From assembly GCA_022605405.1 (NCBI GenBank), contig JABYQQ010000004.1:1736001-1800000 (forward strand): 64,000 bases of DNA. The letters are read 5' to 3'. This document shows, one piece after another, positions 1 through 11,700 of this stretch (position 1 is its first letter; every line of letters starts with the position of its first letter). The notes beneath the pieces are model-generated. The model searched no databases. It was not told the origin of the DNA and was given only the letters and a program-made list of their open reading frames with translations. The stretch comes from Earliella scabrosa (Eukaryota; Basidiomycota; Agaricomycetes; Polyporales; Polyporaceae). The translations under genes were made by a program, and so were the position numbers.

Positions 1-115
1 TACACATGTATCATACGGTAGTATAGTTATGTAGTCGTACATTTATTCGCGGTATTACTCATTCAGAATCACGTCCGTCTGCGCCTTGTGTAACAAAAAG
101 ACATAGGTCTCAGGA

Positions 116-201
116 TGTCCCAGGCAGGAGTCGAACCTGCGCCTCCACGGTTTGCGGATTTGTGCCACAATGTGATGATCTGACCACTAATCGACAAGGA
201 C
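116..201 (-). tRNA. tRNA, probably His (GTG), with an intron
   Basis: Read on the minus strand, the segment has a T arm with a perfect 5-bp stem around TTCGACT, a D arm with TAGTGGTCAG in the loop, and an acceptor stem that pairs in five or six of seven positions, followed by discriminator A. In the same register as animal tRNA-His, the anticodon loop reads TTGTGG, which gives anticodon GTG. About 16-17 extra bases follow, consistent with an intron after position 37. The anticodon stem is imperfect under this folding, and an alternative register would read TGT (Thr), so the isotype is less certain than the tRNA call. Confidence 0.65.
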
Positions 202-1546
202 TAAGTCTTCTACAAACCACAACGGTGTATTCGGAGAGGGAGGGATATCGAGTCGGTTCGCAATGAACTCATCAGAAATCAGCAGAAATCAATGACAAGG
301 GAGGAACAACTTGAGCCTGCCGCTTTGACTGTAGTGAGTGCATCCTCTGCATCGACGTTACACTCAGCCTGGCATCAATATTGATATACGACTTAGTTGT
401 AGTCCCGTGGAACAGCCTGATTATCATGACGATCCTTCCATCACCAGACTATCTACTACATGTCGGTCGCTTCACAACTCCAAACAGCGGTCACCAGTAT
501 TGCCGACGGGCCTCGATGTGTACATGTGCTTTGTTCCCACCACAACGCCCAGACGGTAAAGCCTGTACGAACGGCGGGCAGAACTCGGACGCCACCCAAG
601 CAGCTCGACGTGACGGAACTTTCCGAGCGGAAAGACAACTGGGTCCGCACGCAAAGTTCTTATCTTCGAGTGTTGCTGTGCCTCCTGTTGCGGTCCTCCT
701 CAACATGTCAAACCCGCCGTCTGAGGGCGGGAGGACTTACGGGACCTGTCTGCGCTCCGAGTTTACTGTGCCGGTGCTATTAGTTGTGCACTCGGATCGT
801 CTGTCCTGCTTCTCTGTCGTCCCATGAACTCAGAAATCATGACGATGTCTCACTTGCACTACTAGCCTCTAGGATCCTAAGGTACTGCCTCAAGCCCGAG
901 TCGAGAAGCAACTTGGAAAAAGCCCGCCTGCCGGTCTTAACCCCTGAATCCGATCGACGGACGCTCTCGGTCAGGTCGGCCTAGCTATTGAGACATGTGA
1001 GTGTTCTGACTCCATGTTATTCACAAGTGGTCTAGTGCAGAAGAGGGTGTCTGATGAGACTATGTCACTAAGTCCTTCTAGGCTGTTGCCAGCTGATGAT
1101 GCGCGGTCGGTGACGCTGCTGTGCGGAAGCCTCTTGTGACCAGAGTCGCGATCGCCATCCACATATTCAGCTCTCAAAGTTCCAGACTCAACGACCACCT
1201 CCACGGTCGCGGCGCCGTGCCATAGCGACCCCGCTCAGAAGCACTGGATGCCCGAAAGATGCCGGCATGCATACACATCCTGATCGGCGGTATATCGTCC
1301 CTCGTTCGTACTCAGTCCGCAGTGGTTCGTTGGTGCAAAACCAGTTTCCACTCGCATTAGCTCGACGATGTACAGAGTATACAAGCAGTCCCGGGGACAG
1401 TCCATGCTGTGCACAGCACTCAACCCTAAAACACAACAACAGTCCTTGACAAACTCATGCTACAGTAAAAGGCCGCAAGCGCGGGAAGCCCGAAGTGCGA
1501 AATCGAAGGAGAAGAAGTCCGTAATGTCGTAATCTATCGGCGCATT
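202..1546. other. Intergenic, no recognisable gene
   Basis: Only short overlapping open frames occur on both strands. None has a recognisable domain, a plausible splice partner or a convincing start context. I see no repeat or RNA gene here. Confidence 0.5.
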
Positions 1547-2363
1547 TTAAAGGCCAAGGGCCGCGTTGAGAGCGACAATGTTGAGGGAACGAATGTCGGG
1601 AATGATGGGGGTCACGAAGGTGTTGAGAATCCCACCGAAGAGGCCGAGGAGGAGACCGCCGAGGAGACCGTTGAGGGCACCCCCGAGGACGCCGGAGAGC
1701 AGGCCGAGGACGAGGGTGACGACCGTGCCGAGGAGGGAACCGACCAGGGAGACGTTACCGGCGAGGGACACGGGGATCGCAGACCCGTGGAACCCAGTGA
1801 TAGCGGTAAGGCCGGGGACGGTCAGCTGCAGGTAGAGTCCTCCTTGTCAGTCTCTCACTTCACAGAGGTCTGATAGCAACTCACGGAGAGGAGAAGGCCG
1901 AGCAAGTTGAAGATGTCACCAAAGTTCAGGAGCTGAGCGTTGTTGTTGAAGTTGATGCCCGAGTTAATACCCGAGAAAATGACATCGCGCGGCTGGTTGG
2001 AGAGGAGGCGGAGAGACGAGATGGTCTCGGAGAGGATGTCCCTCATCTGGTTCATGGAAGGCGCGAGGGCCTCCTCGGTGGAGTTCTGGTCGTTCATGAA
2101 CTCTGTTATGACGAATGTCAGCCATCGCTCTCGTTAAAGATGTGCTGGTACCCACTGAGGCCCTCAGTGATAGGGACAAGCTGCTGGTACGCGTTGTTGA
2201 GGACGGCAGCGACGCCTTCGGGAGCACTGGCAGTGTCGTTGCTGACATCTACAGTATCGTTGGAGGAGCGAACGACTGGCGACGCATGGTTGAGCGGGAT
2301 GGCGGAGGCAACCGCGCTGAAAGCAAGGGGAGCGAAAACGGCGAGGAAGCTGAAGAAGAGCAT
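1547..2363 (-). CDS. Secreted hydrophobic Gly/Leu-repeat protein, unknown function
   Basis: Three exons join in frame (2363-2156, 2102-1885, 1825-1547) to give 234 residues. The first ATG opens a clear signal peptide (MLFFSFLAVFAPLAFSAVASA), followed by an Asn/Ser/Thr-rich stretch with possible N-glycosylation sites. The last exon is a strongly hydrophobic low-complexity segment with alternating Gly-Leu blocks such as LLGGLLLGLFGGIL, ending in NAALGL. I do not recognise the family. The Gly-Leu region could be a membrane-inserting or self-associating segment, which is inference. Splice sites are standard (GTGGGT, GTGAGT donors; CAG acceptors) and all exon phases agree. A TATAAAA box lies about 120 bases upstream, which supports this start. 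Confidence 0.7.
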
Positions 2364-2484
2364 GGCTGATCGAAGGATGGAGTGCAAAAGGGAGTGACGA
2401 TGCTGTCCTGCAGGCTGATATGAGAGACCGGGAGGCTGATACTGGTCGAGGTGGCTGGTGAACTTCTCGAAGGACGAGGTACGC

Positions 2485-2491
2485 TTTTATA
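2485..2491 (-). promoter_or_regulatory. TATA box of the secreted protein gene
   Basis: The minus strand reads TATAAAA here, about 122 bases upstream of the ATG at 2363. Position and sequence fit a fungal core promoter. Confidence 0.55.
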
Positions 2492-3677
2492 CATGGAGCA
2501 CTCGGGCGAACTGCGGTATAGCCCGACGTGAGTGAGCGCACGGACACGAAGGACCCTACGGAATGGAGAAGGCGGGCGTGACGTTCGGATTCGCCGTGCC
2601 ATAGCGTGCCGCCCTCGGTTCTCAGCCTTCGGTGCCTATTATCTCGCTGGATGTTTTCCGTGTCCTTTCTCGTCCGCAACCTCTCTCACTCGTGAAAGTT
2701 GGTTCTGCGCGATCGGATCACGGTGTCGTAATACCACGAGCGGTATGCTCCCTTTCGTGTGGCGGATATAGAGGCAAGGGAACTGAGCAAAAATGATGTG
2801 TGTATCTGTCGGGACGAATATTTGGCGTCCGATCGATTGTCGTGAGGATGGTGAGCGTAAGGAACATACACTGAGATGTGATGTTAAGGATTCAGTGAAC
2901 ACGGGACCCTCCGATAGAGCGACTCGATCACTTACACGGTCTTCTGCGTGGCTGAACGTAACGGCGCCGGGCTTTGCGGGCACGAACACGAGAAGCCTTC
3001 GCCTTCACGACTAAAGAGACCGAGACCGCCGACGTCTCCTTCCGTTCCTCCTACGACCCTCCCGCCGTGTCTCCTGAATCGGTCGGCTCCTGCTGGTGCG
3101 AGCCCGCCTCCGACTACGCCGACGGACCCGACTTGCTGCTAGTGTCATCCGCCAAGAGTTATAGTAGTCCGCTACGTCTCCATGTTCTTCCGCAGACCTG
3201 GTCAGCCCCAGGGTAATTAAGGTGCGTACCGGAGATTGTGGTAGGATTGTGTGAAGCAAGACGGTTGGCATAGCAGCATGGCGTTAGATGGCGACCAGAT
3301 TTGAAAGCTTTCGTGACAGTGCGTTTGCGTTCGGCTTGGCTCGGTTTGACGAGCAGAGTGACTCACGGTCAGCAGAACCTGTTGGTGAGAAGTGCAGTGT
3401 TTGCAGGTGCACTTCAGGTAGCCAGAGGTAAACACGTGTAAATCCAGGCTCAACCCAAACCTAACGTCGCACGTCGGAGCTACTAGTCAACTCAACTAGA
3501 GTATTTAAGGAACCATGAGCTCCTACCTCCTTGCCGCGATCTAACACGAAACCATGAGATCGTACCTTTCGGACGTGAACTAACACCCTCAGTGTCTCAG
3601 ATCTCAGCAGCAGCTGGTAAGACAAACTACGAAACCGAGACCGAAAGTACTGTACATCCCTCTACGCAAGCGTGGGG
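2492..3677. other. Intergenic, no recognisable gene
   Basis: Short frames on both strands lack domains and splice logic. The only structure I see is the degenerate direct repeat at 3510-3586, just beyond the 3' end of GNAT copy A. Confidence 0.45.
3510..3586. repeat. Two-copy degenerate direct repeat, unit about 38 bases
   Basis: Two adjacent units both start near GAAnCCATGAG, carry TACCT in the middle and end in CTAACAC. The interior differs at several bases, so the duplication is old or only partial. Confidence 0.4.
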
Positions 3678-4734
3678 TTAGAAGTTTATGATGTCCACTG
3701 TAGCAAGAAAATTTTGAGAATCGTTTGACATGACCACGACAAGCTCACGCACCTTCGTCATGATCCACTCCGGGAACCCTGTAGCCGCCTCCTGGCCTCG
3801 GACCTTGATACCATTCTTGTCCACCTCACCAACACCGAACCAGTCTTCGCTGTTGATCTGCAAGGACAAGAGCGAAATTGCATCAGCGGTGTTCCGCGAC
3901 AAGCTATACAGAACCCTAGGGATCAGGGGTAGACTCACCTCAAACCCGTACCGAGCGTAGATGTCGCGAGAATTCGCCGTTGTGGCCTCCAGATGAATGG
4001 GCTTCGGTGATGCGCGACGAATCCCTTCTTTGAGTAGCATGCTAGAGATGCCTGAGTGCAGCCAACATAAGTATCGGTACCGATAACCTAGACCGACAAG
4101 TTGATAAGGAATTGGGACTGACCCTTTCGCTGATGGCGAGGGTCTACCACCACCGTCAACAGGTGCCATGAGTCCTTGAGGTCGAGTCCACGAGCCTTGA
4201 ACGCCTCTAGCTTCTCGCGCTCTACAACCGGGGTCCAGTCGGACAGCATTCGCTGTACATAGCAAGGTGCATGAACACCATCGTCCGTTTCATTAACGCC
4301 AGTGATGAGCGTACCTTAACGGCCCCAAGCCCCCATCCCGCTAGAATTCTTGGCAGCCCGGACCGCAGGATCGTGAACGGGCTGAAATCCGTCGTCTTTC
4401 CTGGCGGGAGCCACAGCGCAACGCCCGCGATCTCCTCCTTCCTCTCCCCGTTCTCCTTCCCCGACTCTGGACATGGGACAAGCGCGATGTCGACGGAGCC
4501 ACCCACGAGGGCGGTCGCCTCGAGGAGCCCACCCTGGAAGGATTCGAGATTGCGGAGGGTGCGCTTGGAGGTGGGAGAGGGGTTGTCGATGTCGTCCACC
4601 ATCTCCGTCACGCCGCCGTACCAGTTCATAGCGGGGTCTTTCGCGAACGAGCGAACAAGCACCCGGGTCGCCTCGGCGTACTCGGAAGGTGTTGCGGCGC
4701 GAACGTAGCCCCTAGCTTGGTTTGTGGACTGCAT
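3678..4734 (-). CDS. GNAT-family N-acetyltransferase, copy A
   Basis: Four exons (4734-4315, 4252-4123, 4051-3939, 3857-3678) give 280 residues. The fold signals are those of GNAT enzymes: an N-terminal strand with VRAATPSEYAEATRVLVRSF, a central VALWLPPGK strand, the acetyl-CoA loop region VVVDPRHQRKGISSMLL (the usual Q/RxxGxG/A element) and a late LEATTANSRDIYARYGFE helix-strand typical of the C-terminal half. The acceptor substrate cannot be deduced. Copy B at 16065-17043 has the same exon phases and the same lengths for exons 2 and 3 (130 and 113 bases), so the two are duplicates. The extreme C-terminus here is longer than in copy B and reads through different sequence. Start chosen at the ATG aligned with copy B. 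Confidence 0.88.
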
Positions 4735-4788
4735 GAGAGTGAATAGAACGAGGAGTAGATCTGAGGGAGAGCTGTAAGAAATCGCCAG

Positions 4789-4798
4789 ATATATATAT
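4789..4798 (-). promoter_or_regulatory. AT-repeat TATA element upstream of GNAT copy A
   Basis: An uninterrupted ATATATATAT run lies about 55 bases upstream of the ATG at 4734. It is the only TATA-like element in the short upstream region. Confidence 0.4.
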
Positions 4799-5318
4799 TT
4801 CTTCAGGAGCCCTCAGTGCCGATGGCGCTGCAATGATATGCCACATCGAACGTTGACTCTGGATCCTGCGGTGATGCCATGAGCTCGGACGACGGTCGGA
4901 TATGTTGCTGGACTGTGACAGGAGAGAAGAGGGGAACGCGGTGCCGGGCCGCCTGGGCCGCAGCACAGTCGGCGCTTGGCGCTTAGTAGCTCGGCCAGTT
5001 GAATTTGAAGACATTCCCGGTCCCCGACGCGGACAAGTGTTTGATTTCACCGCTGCAGCTGCGTTCAGCACTGGTTCAGCATGGTCATCTCACTTCTTTG
5101 GAGTTCGGATATGTCTATCCTGTGCTTGTGCTGCTACCGATCAAGAAACGGGAATGTGTGCGGTGACATGGGGCGCCGCCCCCGTGGCTCCGAGGTCTGG
5201 CCACTTGAAGAGAGTCAGATCATGTTGTGGAACTACGCACATGTCTGAACTCGGGATCAATATCGTGTCCGATGATGCATTTTACAGTATGAACCAATGT
5301 GTGTGTCAACCAGGACCG

Positions 5319-6359
5319 CTAGTCTTGCTGGAGCTCCAGGTACATCTCCTCCATCTCATGAAGGGTCTGCCCCGGGTTGAGAGGGACGTTGTCGACGACG
5401 CCTGCGCCTGCATAGTTCAGGTCAACGTCAGGATCAGGGCTATGCCACTGTCCATCCGAACCGTCATCGTGGATGTGGACCTGAATCGGGTCCTGCCAGT
5501 CGGACGGTTGCGTAGTTTGCATCTCTCCCCCTGTCCTTCCAGTCGTGTACTGCGCATTGGTCGGACACAAGGTGATCCGGTGAAAGAGCACATCAGCCGC
5601 TGCCAACCCAGCACGTACATTCTCAGCTCCTCACACGTACCTCGTTCTGGATCCTTGCTGTTGGCGCCGGGTCCTCCACCGTCCTCTCGACCCCACTGTA
5701 CAGGCCACCGACGGAGCACAGAGCCACCTGAAGAAACCAATCATCAAGATCTGTCTATCAACTGGGAGCTGATTCCAGCGCACCTCGTTGGACGTCCACG
5801 CGCCCTGCGGCCCCACATAGATCTCCTCCCGCTCGTACCACTTCGGCTCTTTCTTCGGCTGCCTCTTCTTCCGCGGCGCATATGGCGCGATGCGGACGCC
5901 TTTACTATACTTCTGTGGCCCAGGCTGGTACTTGTACTCGGGGTACTTGCGCCTGTGCGCGAGCTTCTCCTCCGCGGCGCGCTGCTGGTAGCGTTCGCGC
6001 GTCTCGTCGTCCACGGCGGCCCATGCGCGCGAGGCGAGCCGGGAGAGCTCGGCCTGCTTGAGGACGACGTCTTGGTTCTGGGGAGCGGCCTTGAACGCGC
6101 GGTGCCAGTCGCCGCGGAAGAGCATGAAGGCGTTCTGCGGACGCTTGATCTTGGGCTTCTCGCTTGAGCTGCCTTCGTCCGGGTCGGATTCGGTGGTCGG
6201 TGCGGGAGAGTGGGCGGTCGGGGGCGCCTGCTCAATCATCTCCATCTGGATAAGGAGTGGGGAGGCTGTGGAACTTGGACATTGAAATGGTGAAGGGGAT
6301 GGCGAAGGGGAAGGAGATGAACCAAAGGAGAAGGAGGGGGAAGGAGGGGCTAAGAACAT
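5319..6359 (-). CDS. HMG-box protein of the mating-type (MATA_HMG) class
   Basis: The first exon encodes a full HMG box, with the hallmark KIKRPQNAFMLFRGDWHR, then ELSRLASRAWAAVDDETR and the basic tail RRKYPEYKYQPG. Such boxes bind and bend DNA in the nucleus; this subclass includes fungal mating-type and related regulators. A Ser/Pro-rich N-terminus precedes the box, and a basic segment APRKKRQPKKEPKW follows. At least two introns lie between about 5765 and 5610. The last exon, in the frame containing QPSDWQDPIQVHIHDDG and ending ELQQD, is protein-like, but the exact splice sites of the middle exon remain ambiguous in phase. The start could be the ATG at 6359 or the internal ATG in IQMEMIEQ. 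Whether it is a mating regulator is unknown; no homeodomain or pheromone-receptor gene is visible nearby. Confidence 0.8.
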
Positions 6360-6838
6360 CGCTGTGGTATTGATACGTGCTAGTCCGAGGATGACGACAA
6401 GTGGGCCAGCCAGTGGCGCAGGTCGAGATTGAGGAAATGTTGCTTCCTTTCCCAAGCATTGTGCAGCTTATATGTAAGAGGAGTCGTTTGCGACGCGGCC
6501 ACCTCTTGGTTGCGTGGGCGCTTGGACCTTGCGCTGTGCGACAGAGTAAGCGCCGTTGGGCCTGGGCACAGACAAAAAGGGCCACTCACCCTTATTATGG
6601 CGTCGCAGGACACGCATATACATACAATACGTAGATCAAGAGGTACAGGCCAGTGCTGGTACTACTCACGTGTGTGTACCTTTCGGTAGTGAGCATCATC
6701 AGCCGTCGGCCCGGGGGGAGCAGTGCGTCAATGCAACCCCCGACACTCTAGGTGCCAGTGCTGGACATTCCTGTCCGGAGAAATTAGTTTCGATATGATA
6801 CAATGTACCATTTGCTACATGTATTCAGCGACATGCTT

Positions 6839-8514
6839 CTACAACTTGCGGAACTTGCCCTGCATCCATACCCTGTACATCTTCAGCTGCCGCTTCCGGT
6901 TGACGATAAGCCGCCGATCGACACCAAGCTGCTCGATAGCAAACAGCGGGTGCGTGCCTTCCTTCAGCGGCAGCGGCTGCGCCAGAATCGGGTGGATCGC
7001 GCCTGCCTTTGGAGGCGTCTGCTTCGTGACGGCAGGAGAGGACGTGAAGGAGAGCGAGGCGAGAGAGCTCTCGACATCTCCAACACTCAGCGTGGTCGAT
7101 CCTGGTGATCCGTGTGAGTTCTCGGGAGGCGTGAGAGGGATCGCTGATGGAGTATGCGCAGAGTCGGCGTCAGATTGCTCGTCGGGTTCCTCGACGATCT
7201 GCACCGCGCTGTGTTCTTTCCACACTGCGGGAGCGTGAGCGCCAGTGAAGAGGAGAGCGAGCTCGTCTGTGTCGCGATCAGCAACGTATATAACAGACGG
7301 TAGTGTGAAGTGAGATTGAGCGTACCAAGCTCGAAGAAGTACACACGCGTCTTGTCGCCCCGGATGTAAAAGTTGTCGTCCAGGAGACGACCACCCTTGA
7401 ACCTGAGCTGTGTGAGGTCATACCGGCCGTAGTCACGGAAGAGGAGTCTTCCTCCTGGTTTTAGAATCTGGAATGGTTGTGAGCGAAGATGGTTCATGTG
7501 TCTGGTGGAAGTGCTCCTAGCCTTGTGAACGTTCGACACGGCGGTCGCCCATTCGTTCGGATGTAGTGCGCTCAAGACAAAGATCAACACCACGATGTCG
7601 ACGCTGCCCGGCTCCAAACCTAACGGCAGCTCCGGAGACGTCAAGTCCCATACTGCGGCTTGAATCGTTCCAACTGGTGGCGATGTGTATAGCGGATTGG
7701 TCTGCAATAGCGGTCAACCACGGCCGGCGAGAAGAGCCCGCATGTATCCGTACTTGCACCAGTTTCACGGCATGGGACGAATAGTCGTATGCTCGCAGAT
7801 CCAAGCGTGGATTCTGATTCGCTGCGAGCAACGGGAATACCGCATTGCCTGCACCTGGACACCTTGCATGTCAATGTGTGAGGCTTCTTTTTGCAGTCAA
7901 TACGTACGTACGTACCGCAGCCAATCTCGGCGATGGTCATGGATCCTGCCTGGGACACATCAGTCATGCACTCTCGCAGTCGATGAGAGAGACGGCTACC
8001 TCGGGCTCCGCAGCTGCCCTCAACTCCGGGAACTCAAGGTGCAGCCTGTCGGATAGAGATGATCAGGGCGAAGGTATGAGAGGATACATCTGCAAGGAGG
8101 ACCATTTTCTATTCCGGAAGAAGTTGCTAGAGTTCATCCTGTAGAAGTTGTCCCTACAGAGATATCCAATCAGCTAGAGCAGAACGACCCTGCGAGTCGA
8201 CGCGCACCAGTGCCGCGCGGGTTTGTCGTTGTACTTGGCCTTGTCGCTCTCAGGAACGGGGGCGCTCTTTTGCCTGTTCAGAGCGGCCGAGATGACCTCG
8301 TCTTGATCATTGGGTGGCGGAACATGGTCCCAAGCGTTTTGACTCCAGACGTCTGCGTCCTCTGTGAGAAATCTGTCCGACGGGATCATGATCAGTCCGG
8401 AGTGCGCGAGATATCTGCGGTGACAGACCTTGACCCAAATGGCGGCTTTTCTGCGGTAACATCATGGACAGACGATGCCGTCCTTGGAGCCTTTGTGTGC
8501 TCGCCTGCGGCCAT
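6839..8514 (-). CDS. tRNA m3C methyltransferase, Trm140/METTL2-METTL6-METTL8 family
   Basis: SAM-dependent methyltransferase expected to form 3-methylcytidine at position 32 of some tRNAs. The hand-assembled protein follows the family from end to end: FGSRFLTEDADVWSQNAWDH, then HWDNFYRMNSSNFFRNRKW, the acidic-aromatic LHLEFPEL, SAM motif I IAEIGCG, a motif-II-like RAYDYSSHAVKLV, the core VVLIFVLSALHPNEW and LKPGGRLLFRDYGRYD, FELDELALLF and the C-terminal DRRLIVNRKRQLKMYRVW. There are about nine exons with introns of 45-65 bases, and stops in the intervening reading confirm splicing. The first exon begins at 8514 and joins in phase to the exon that starts at RFLTED. One intron, between NVHK and ILKPGG, appears to start with GC rather than GT. 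Divergent from the Rho GEF gene across only 220 bases. Confidence 0.92.
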
Positions 8515-8734
8515 GACTGTGCCAGATGCTCGCAGTGTTTTCTGCTATGTTTCGAGATGGTCGAGGACAAGCGGTGATTCTGAATTGGCCGGTGTGCCTG
8601 AATCCCCGGATTCCAAATAAGGCAACTGGAGGGAGGCGTGATTGCTGGGCCCGCAGCGCTTGGCCTTGGACCGCCATCTTACTCGAGCTCGATGCTGAGC
8701 TGCATATACTCAACGCCCGCTCGTTGACCTCGTC
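8515..8734. promoter_or_regulatory. Shared divergent promoter region
   Basis: Only 220 bases separate the ATG of the tRNA methyltransferase (minus) from the ATG of the Rho GEF (plus), so both core promoters must lie here or overlap the neighbouring gene. No clear TATA box is visible. Confidence 0.4.
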
Positions 8735-11700
8735 ATGTCGGCCGTCGCTCTTCAGGCTCTGCCTCCAGGTGAGGAGGATCTCGCCCAGCTCTACCACCAA
8801 GTCCTCGCTGGCTTTGCAGAGGAGTCACCCACCGGCGAACAACCAGGCCAAGCAAGCCATACCAGCCATGCCAGCCATGCTGCTCCTTCTCCTCCTTCAG
8901 ATCGCGAACTCGAGTCCATCTACACTCACTATCAAGATGGCGAAGGAACGCCAACTGCGAACAGACTGCACCCATCGGCGCGGTCGGCTACCACTTGTGC
9001 GTCTTTCCGTTGCAGTGCCCGCCCGGTCTGATTTCAATCCTCAACCCTTCAAGCTTCTTCTCACTACGGTCTCCCTCCTTCTCCACGAGCACCCATTCCC
9101 CCACCACCACCGCTACCTCCCCAGTCGTCCTCCAGCGGTCCCCAATCTCCCTCACAGCGCACCCGGCGACCCCTTCCTGCTCCGCCCGTACCGCCCCCGC
9201 CTCCACCGCCCATGATGTACGGAATGCCCGAGCCCCGTCCGTATCAAGCAGACGACTACCGTCACAAACACAATAACAGCGAATCGTGCGTGTTCTTGTC
9301 AGTGTCAGGCCTACTGGTGAGTGATTCTGATGTCTGTCTCGCCCTCAAGTGGCCGGCAGCTCCCCCGCGCCCCTGCAAACGGGTACAACGGACCTGTCAA
9401 CCCTCCTGCCAACTCGGCCATGCTAGGCAGGCTGCCATCTCTCAATGGCGCCTACGTGCCCGAACCTCGTCCAGCATCATCCGGTACGCGACCGGGCTCC
9501 TCAGACAGCGCGTCAAGAGTGCAGTACAACATGCCTGTACCGGACACGTCCGACACGTATGGATGGCGCCCCCCGTCGAGTGAACCACGGCGCCCACCGC
9601 CTGGCGCACAGCCCTCCAAGATCCCTGGATATGGCGGCGTGTATGAGGAAGAGCGTCCGCCGAGCTCCCCATCTACGCTAGATATACAGGAGTACAGGCC
9701 GTATTCGCAGCAGTCTTCGTCTTCACTGGCACCAGCTCCTACATTGCCTCACAGTCATACCTGTCAGTGTTCCCGCACGAGTTTCTATGATGATCTCGCT
9801 GATTGTCGCCATCCAGATCCCCAGATGATGTCGGGACTCGGGCGCTCGACTTCGACTGGGTCAGCAGGGTCGTCGGCATATCCCAATGGGCTCGAGCGCA
9901 ACTCGTCCTACACAACGCGCACCACACTTTCCTCGGGATATCAAGATAGCGACGGCATCATCCGCCCGAGCTCTTCATTGGCGACCTCTGTGGACCGTGG
10001 CAACTCAACAGGGTCGTACGTCTCGAAGGGTTCGGACGGTGGCTGGTCCATATCTACACCGCCGTCGGTTGCGCCCACGTTTCAGCAACCTGCTGCATCG
10101 TCGCAGTTCAGCTACTACCCGTCATCGCAGGACATGTACCGTGCACCTTCATCGCAAGGGCCAGTTGCGTCATCCTCGACTTGGCGTGACCCGGATTTGG
10201 TGCGCACCGTTGCAGATATCAAGCGACCGCTAGAACTGCACGACAACTACGCGGACAATGAGGACGACTTCTACGATGAAGACCCCTCGGAAGACGGCGA
10301 CGACCGGTTCTTCAACCCCGCGCTTCTCAGCCATATTGCAGTGCGACTGCGCGACAAGGTTCCTCGTGGTACGCACGTGAAGGGCAGCATCCCATACCCG
10401 CGAGCGTTCACGGGCAAGGACATCGTGGTATGTCATAGAAATATCTATGTCCAGATACACGTCTCACTTCTCTGTAGTCGACAATTCAGTACCAAATACA
10501 GCGGGAACTCCTTGTCACACACGGCATATCGACGAACGACCGGCGGGCGGCACTTCAGGTCGCCCGCAGCTTGCAAAGCCAGCTATTCTTCTACGAAGTC
10601 GAGTGGGTGGACCGGCCGCTGCAAGATGGAGTGGAAGATGTGTACATGTTCTGGGACGACCAGGAGGGCGCGTCAGACGCACGGATGGAGCGCGAGGAGC
10701 TCCCGACAGCGGTCATCACGCTGCTGACGCGGTGCTACGCTTCGAGTTGCGACGAGGACAACCCATGTTATTCGTACACTTGTCCGCGACGGAAGAGTGC
10801 GCTTCCTCTCATCGCGCCTGCAGAGAAGGACGAAGAGGAGGACAAGGTGCGTGATAGCAAAGCAAGTTTGGATCATCTACTGATTGAGAGGCGATGTTTT
10901 CAGGACGAGTGGACGAGGACAGTACCTAGGGAGCTCCTGGCCACGCTGCCAGACAGCGAAGTCAATAGGCAGAAGTGAACACAAGTTGCTTTCGTCGTAC
11001 ATCACGCAACTAACTCCGTTTGCAGTATCATCCACAAGCTCATCCACAAGGAGAAGCAATACCTCCGCGACCTGGACACCATCGAGACAGTATGTTGCCT
11101 GGTCACCTTTGCGCGCTTTGTTCTTACACCTTCCGCAGCTCTTCATCCGCCCCCTGCGGAATGCAAACCCGCCGGTCATACGCCCAAGCGAGATTGACGA
11201 GTTCATTGATGAGGTCTTCGGCAATGTGCTGGACTTGCGCGAGTGCAACCGTCGCCTGCTCGAGATGATCTACGTGCGACAGCGAGAACAGGCGCCGGTA
11301 ATTCAGGGCATCGGAGACATCTTCCTCGAGGCGGCCACCGAGTTCCGACTGGCGTACCCGATCTACGTCGGGCACTTACCAGTCGCGGAGAAACGGATGA
11401 AGGACGAGATGGACAAGAACGCCGAGTTCAAGCGCTTTGTGGAGGTGCGTCGCACGTTCGTTTCGTCAGTCCTGAGATTGACTTGACTCGTGGATGCCAC
11501 CATAGCAATGCTCCCGTCACCCTGACGCGCACAGGCTCGATCTCAAGCACTTCCTGAGCCGTCCGTCCGAGCACCTGCAGAAGTACCCGGTGCTGCTCGA
11601 GGCGATCTGCAATGCGACGACGGACGGGAATCCGGACGTTGAGTTCCTTGGGGAGGCTGTCAGTGCGATCAAGAAGCTGCAGACGGTCGCGCAGCTGTGG

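Noticed and set aside
4902..6167. 421-codon plus-strand frame
   Set aside because: It lies antisense to the HMG-box exon and its splice region, has no domain, and is Arg/Leu-rich as expected for the complement of Ser/Pro-rich and basic coding sequence. It has no splice partner.
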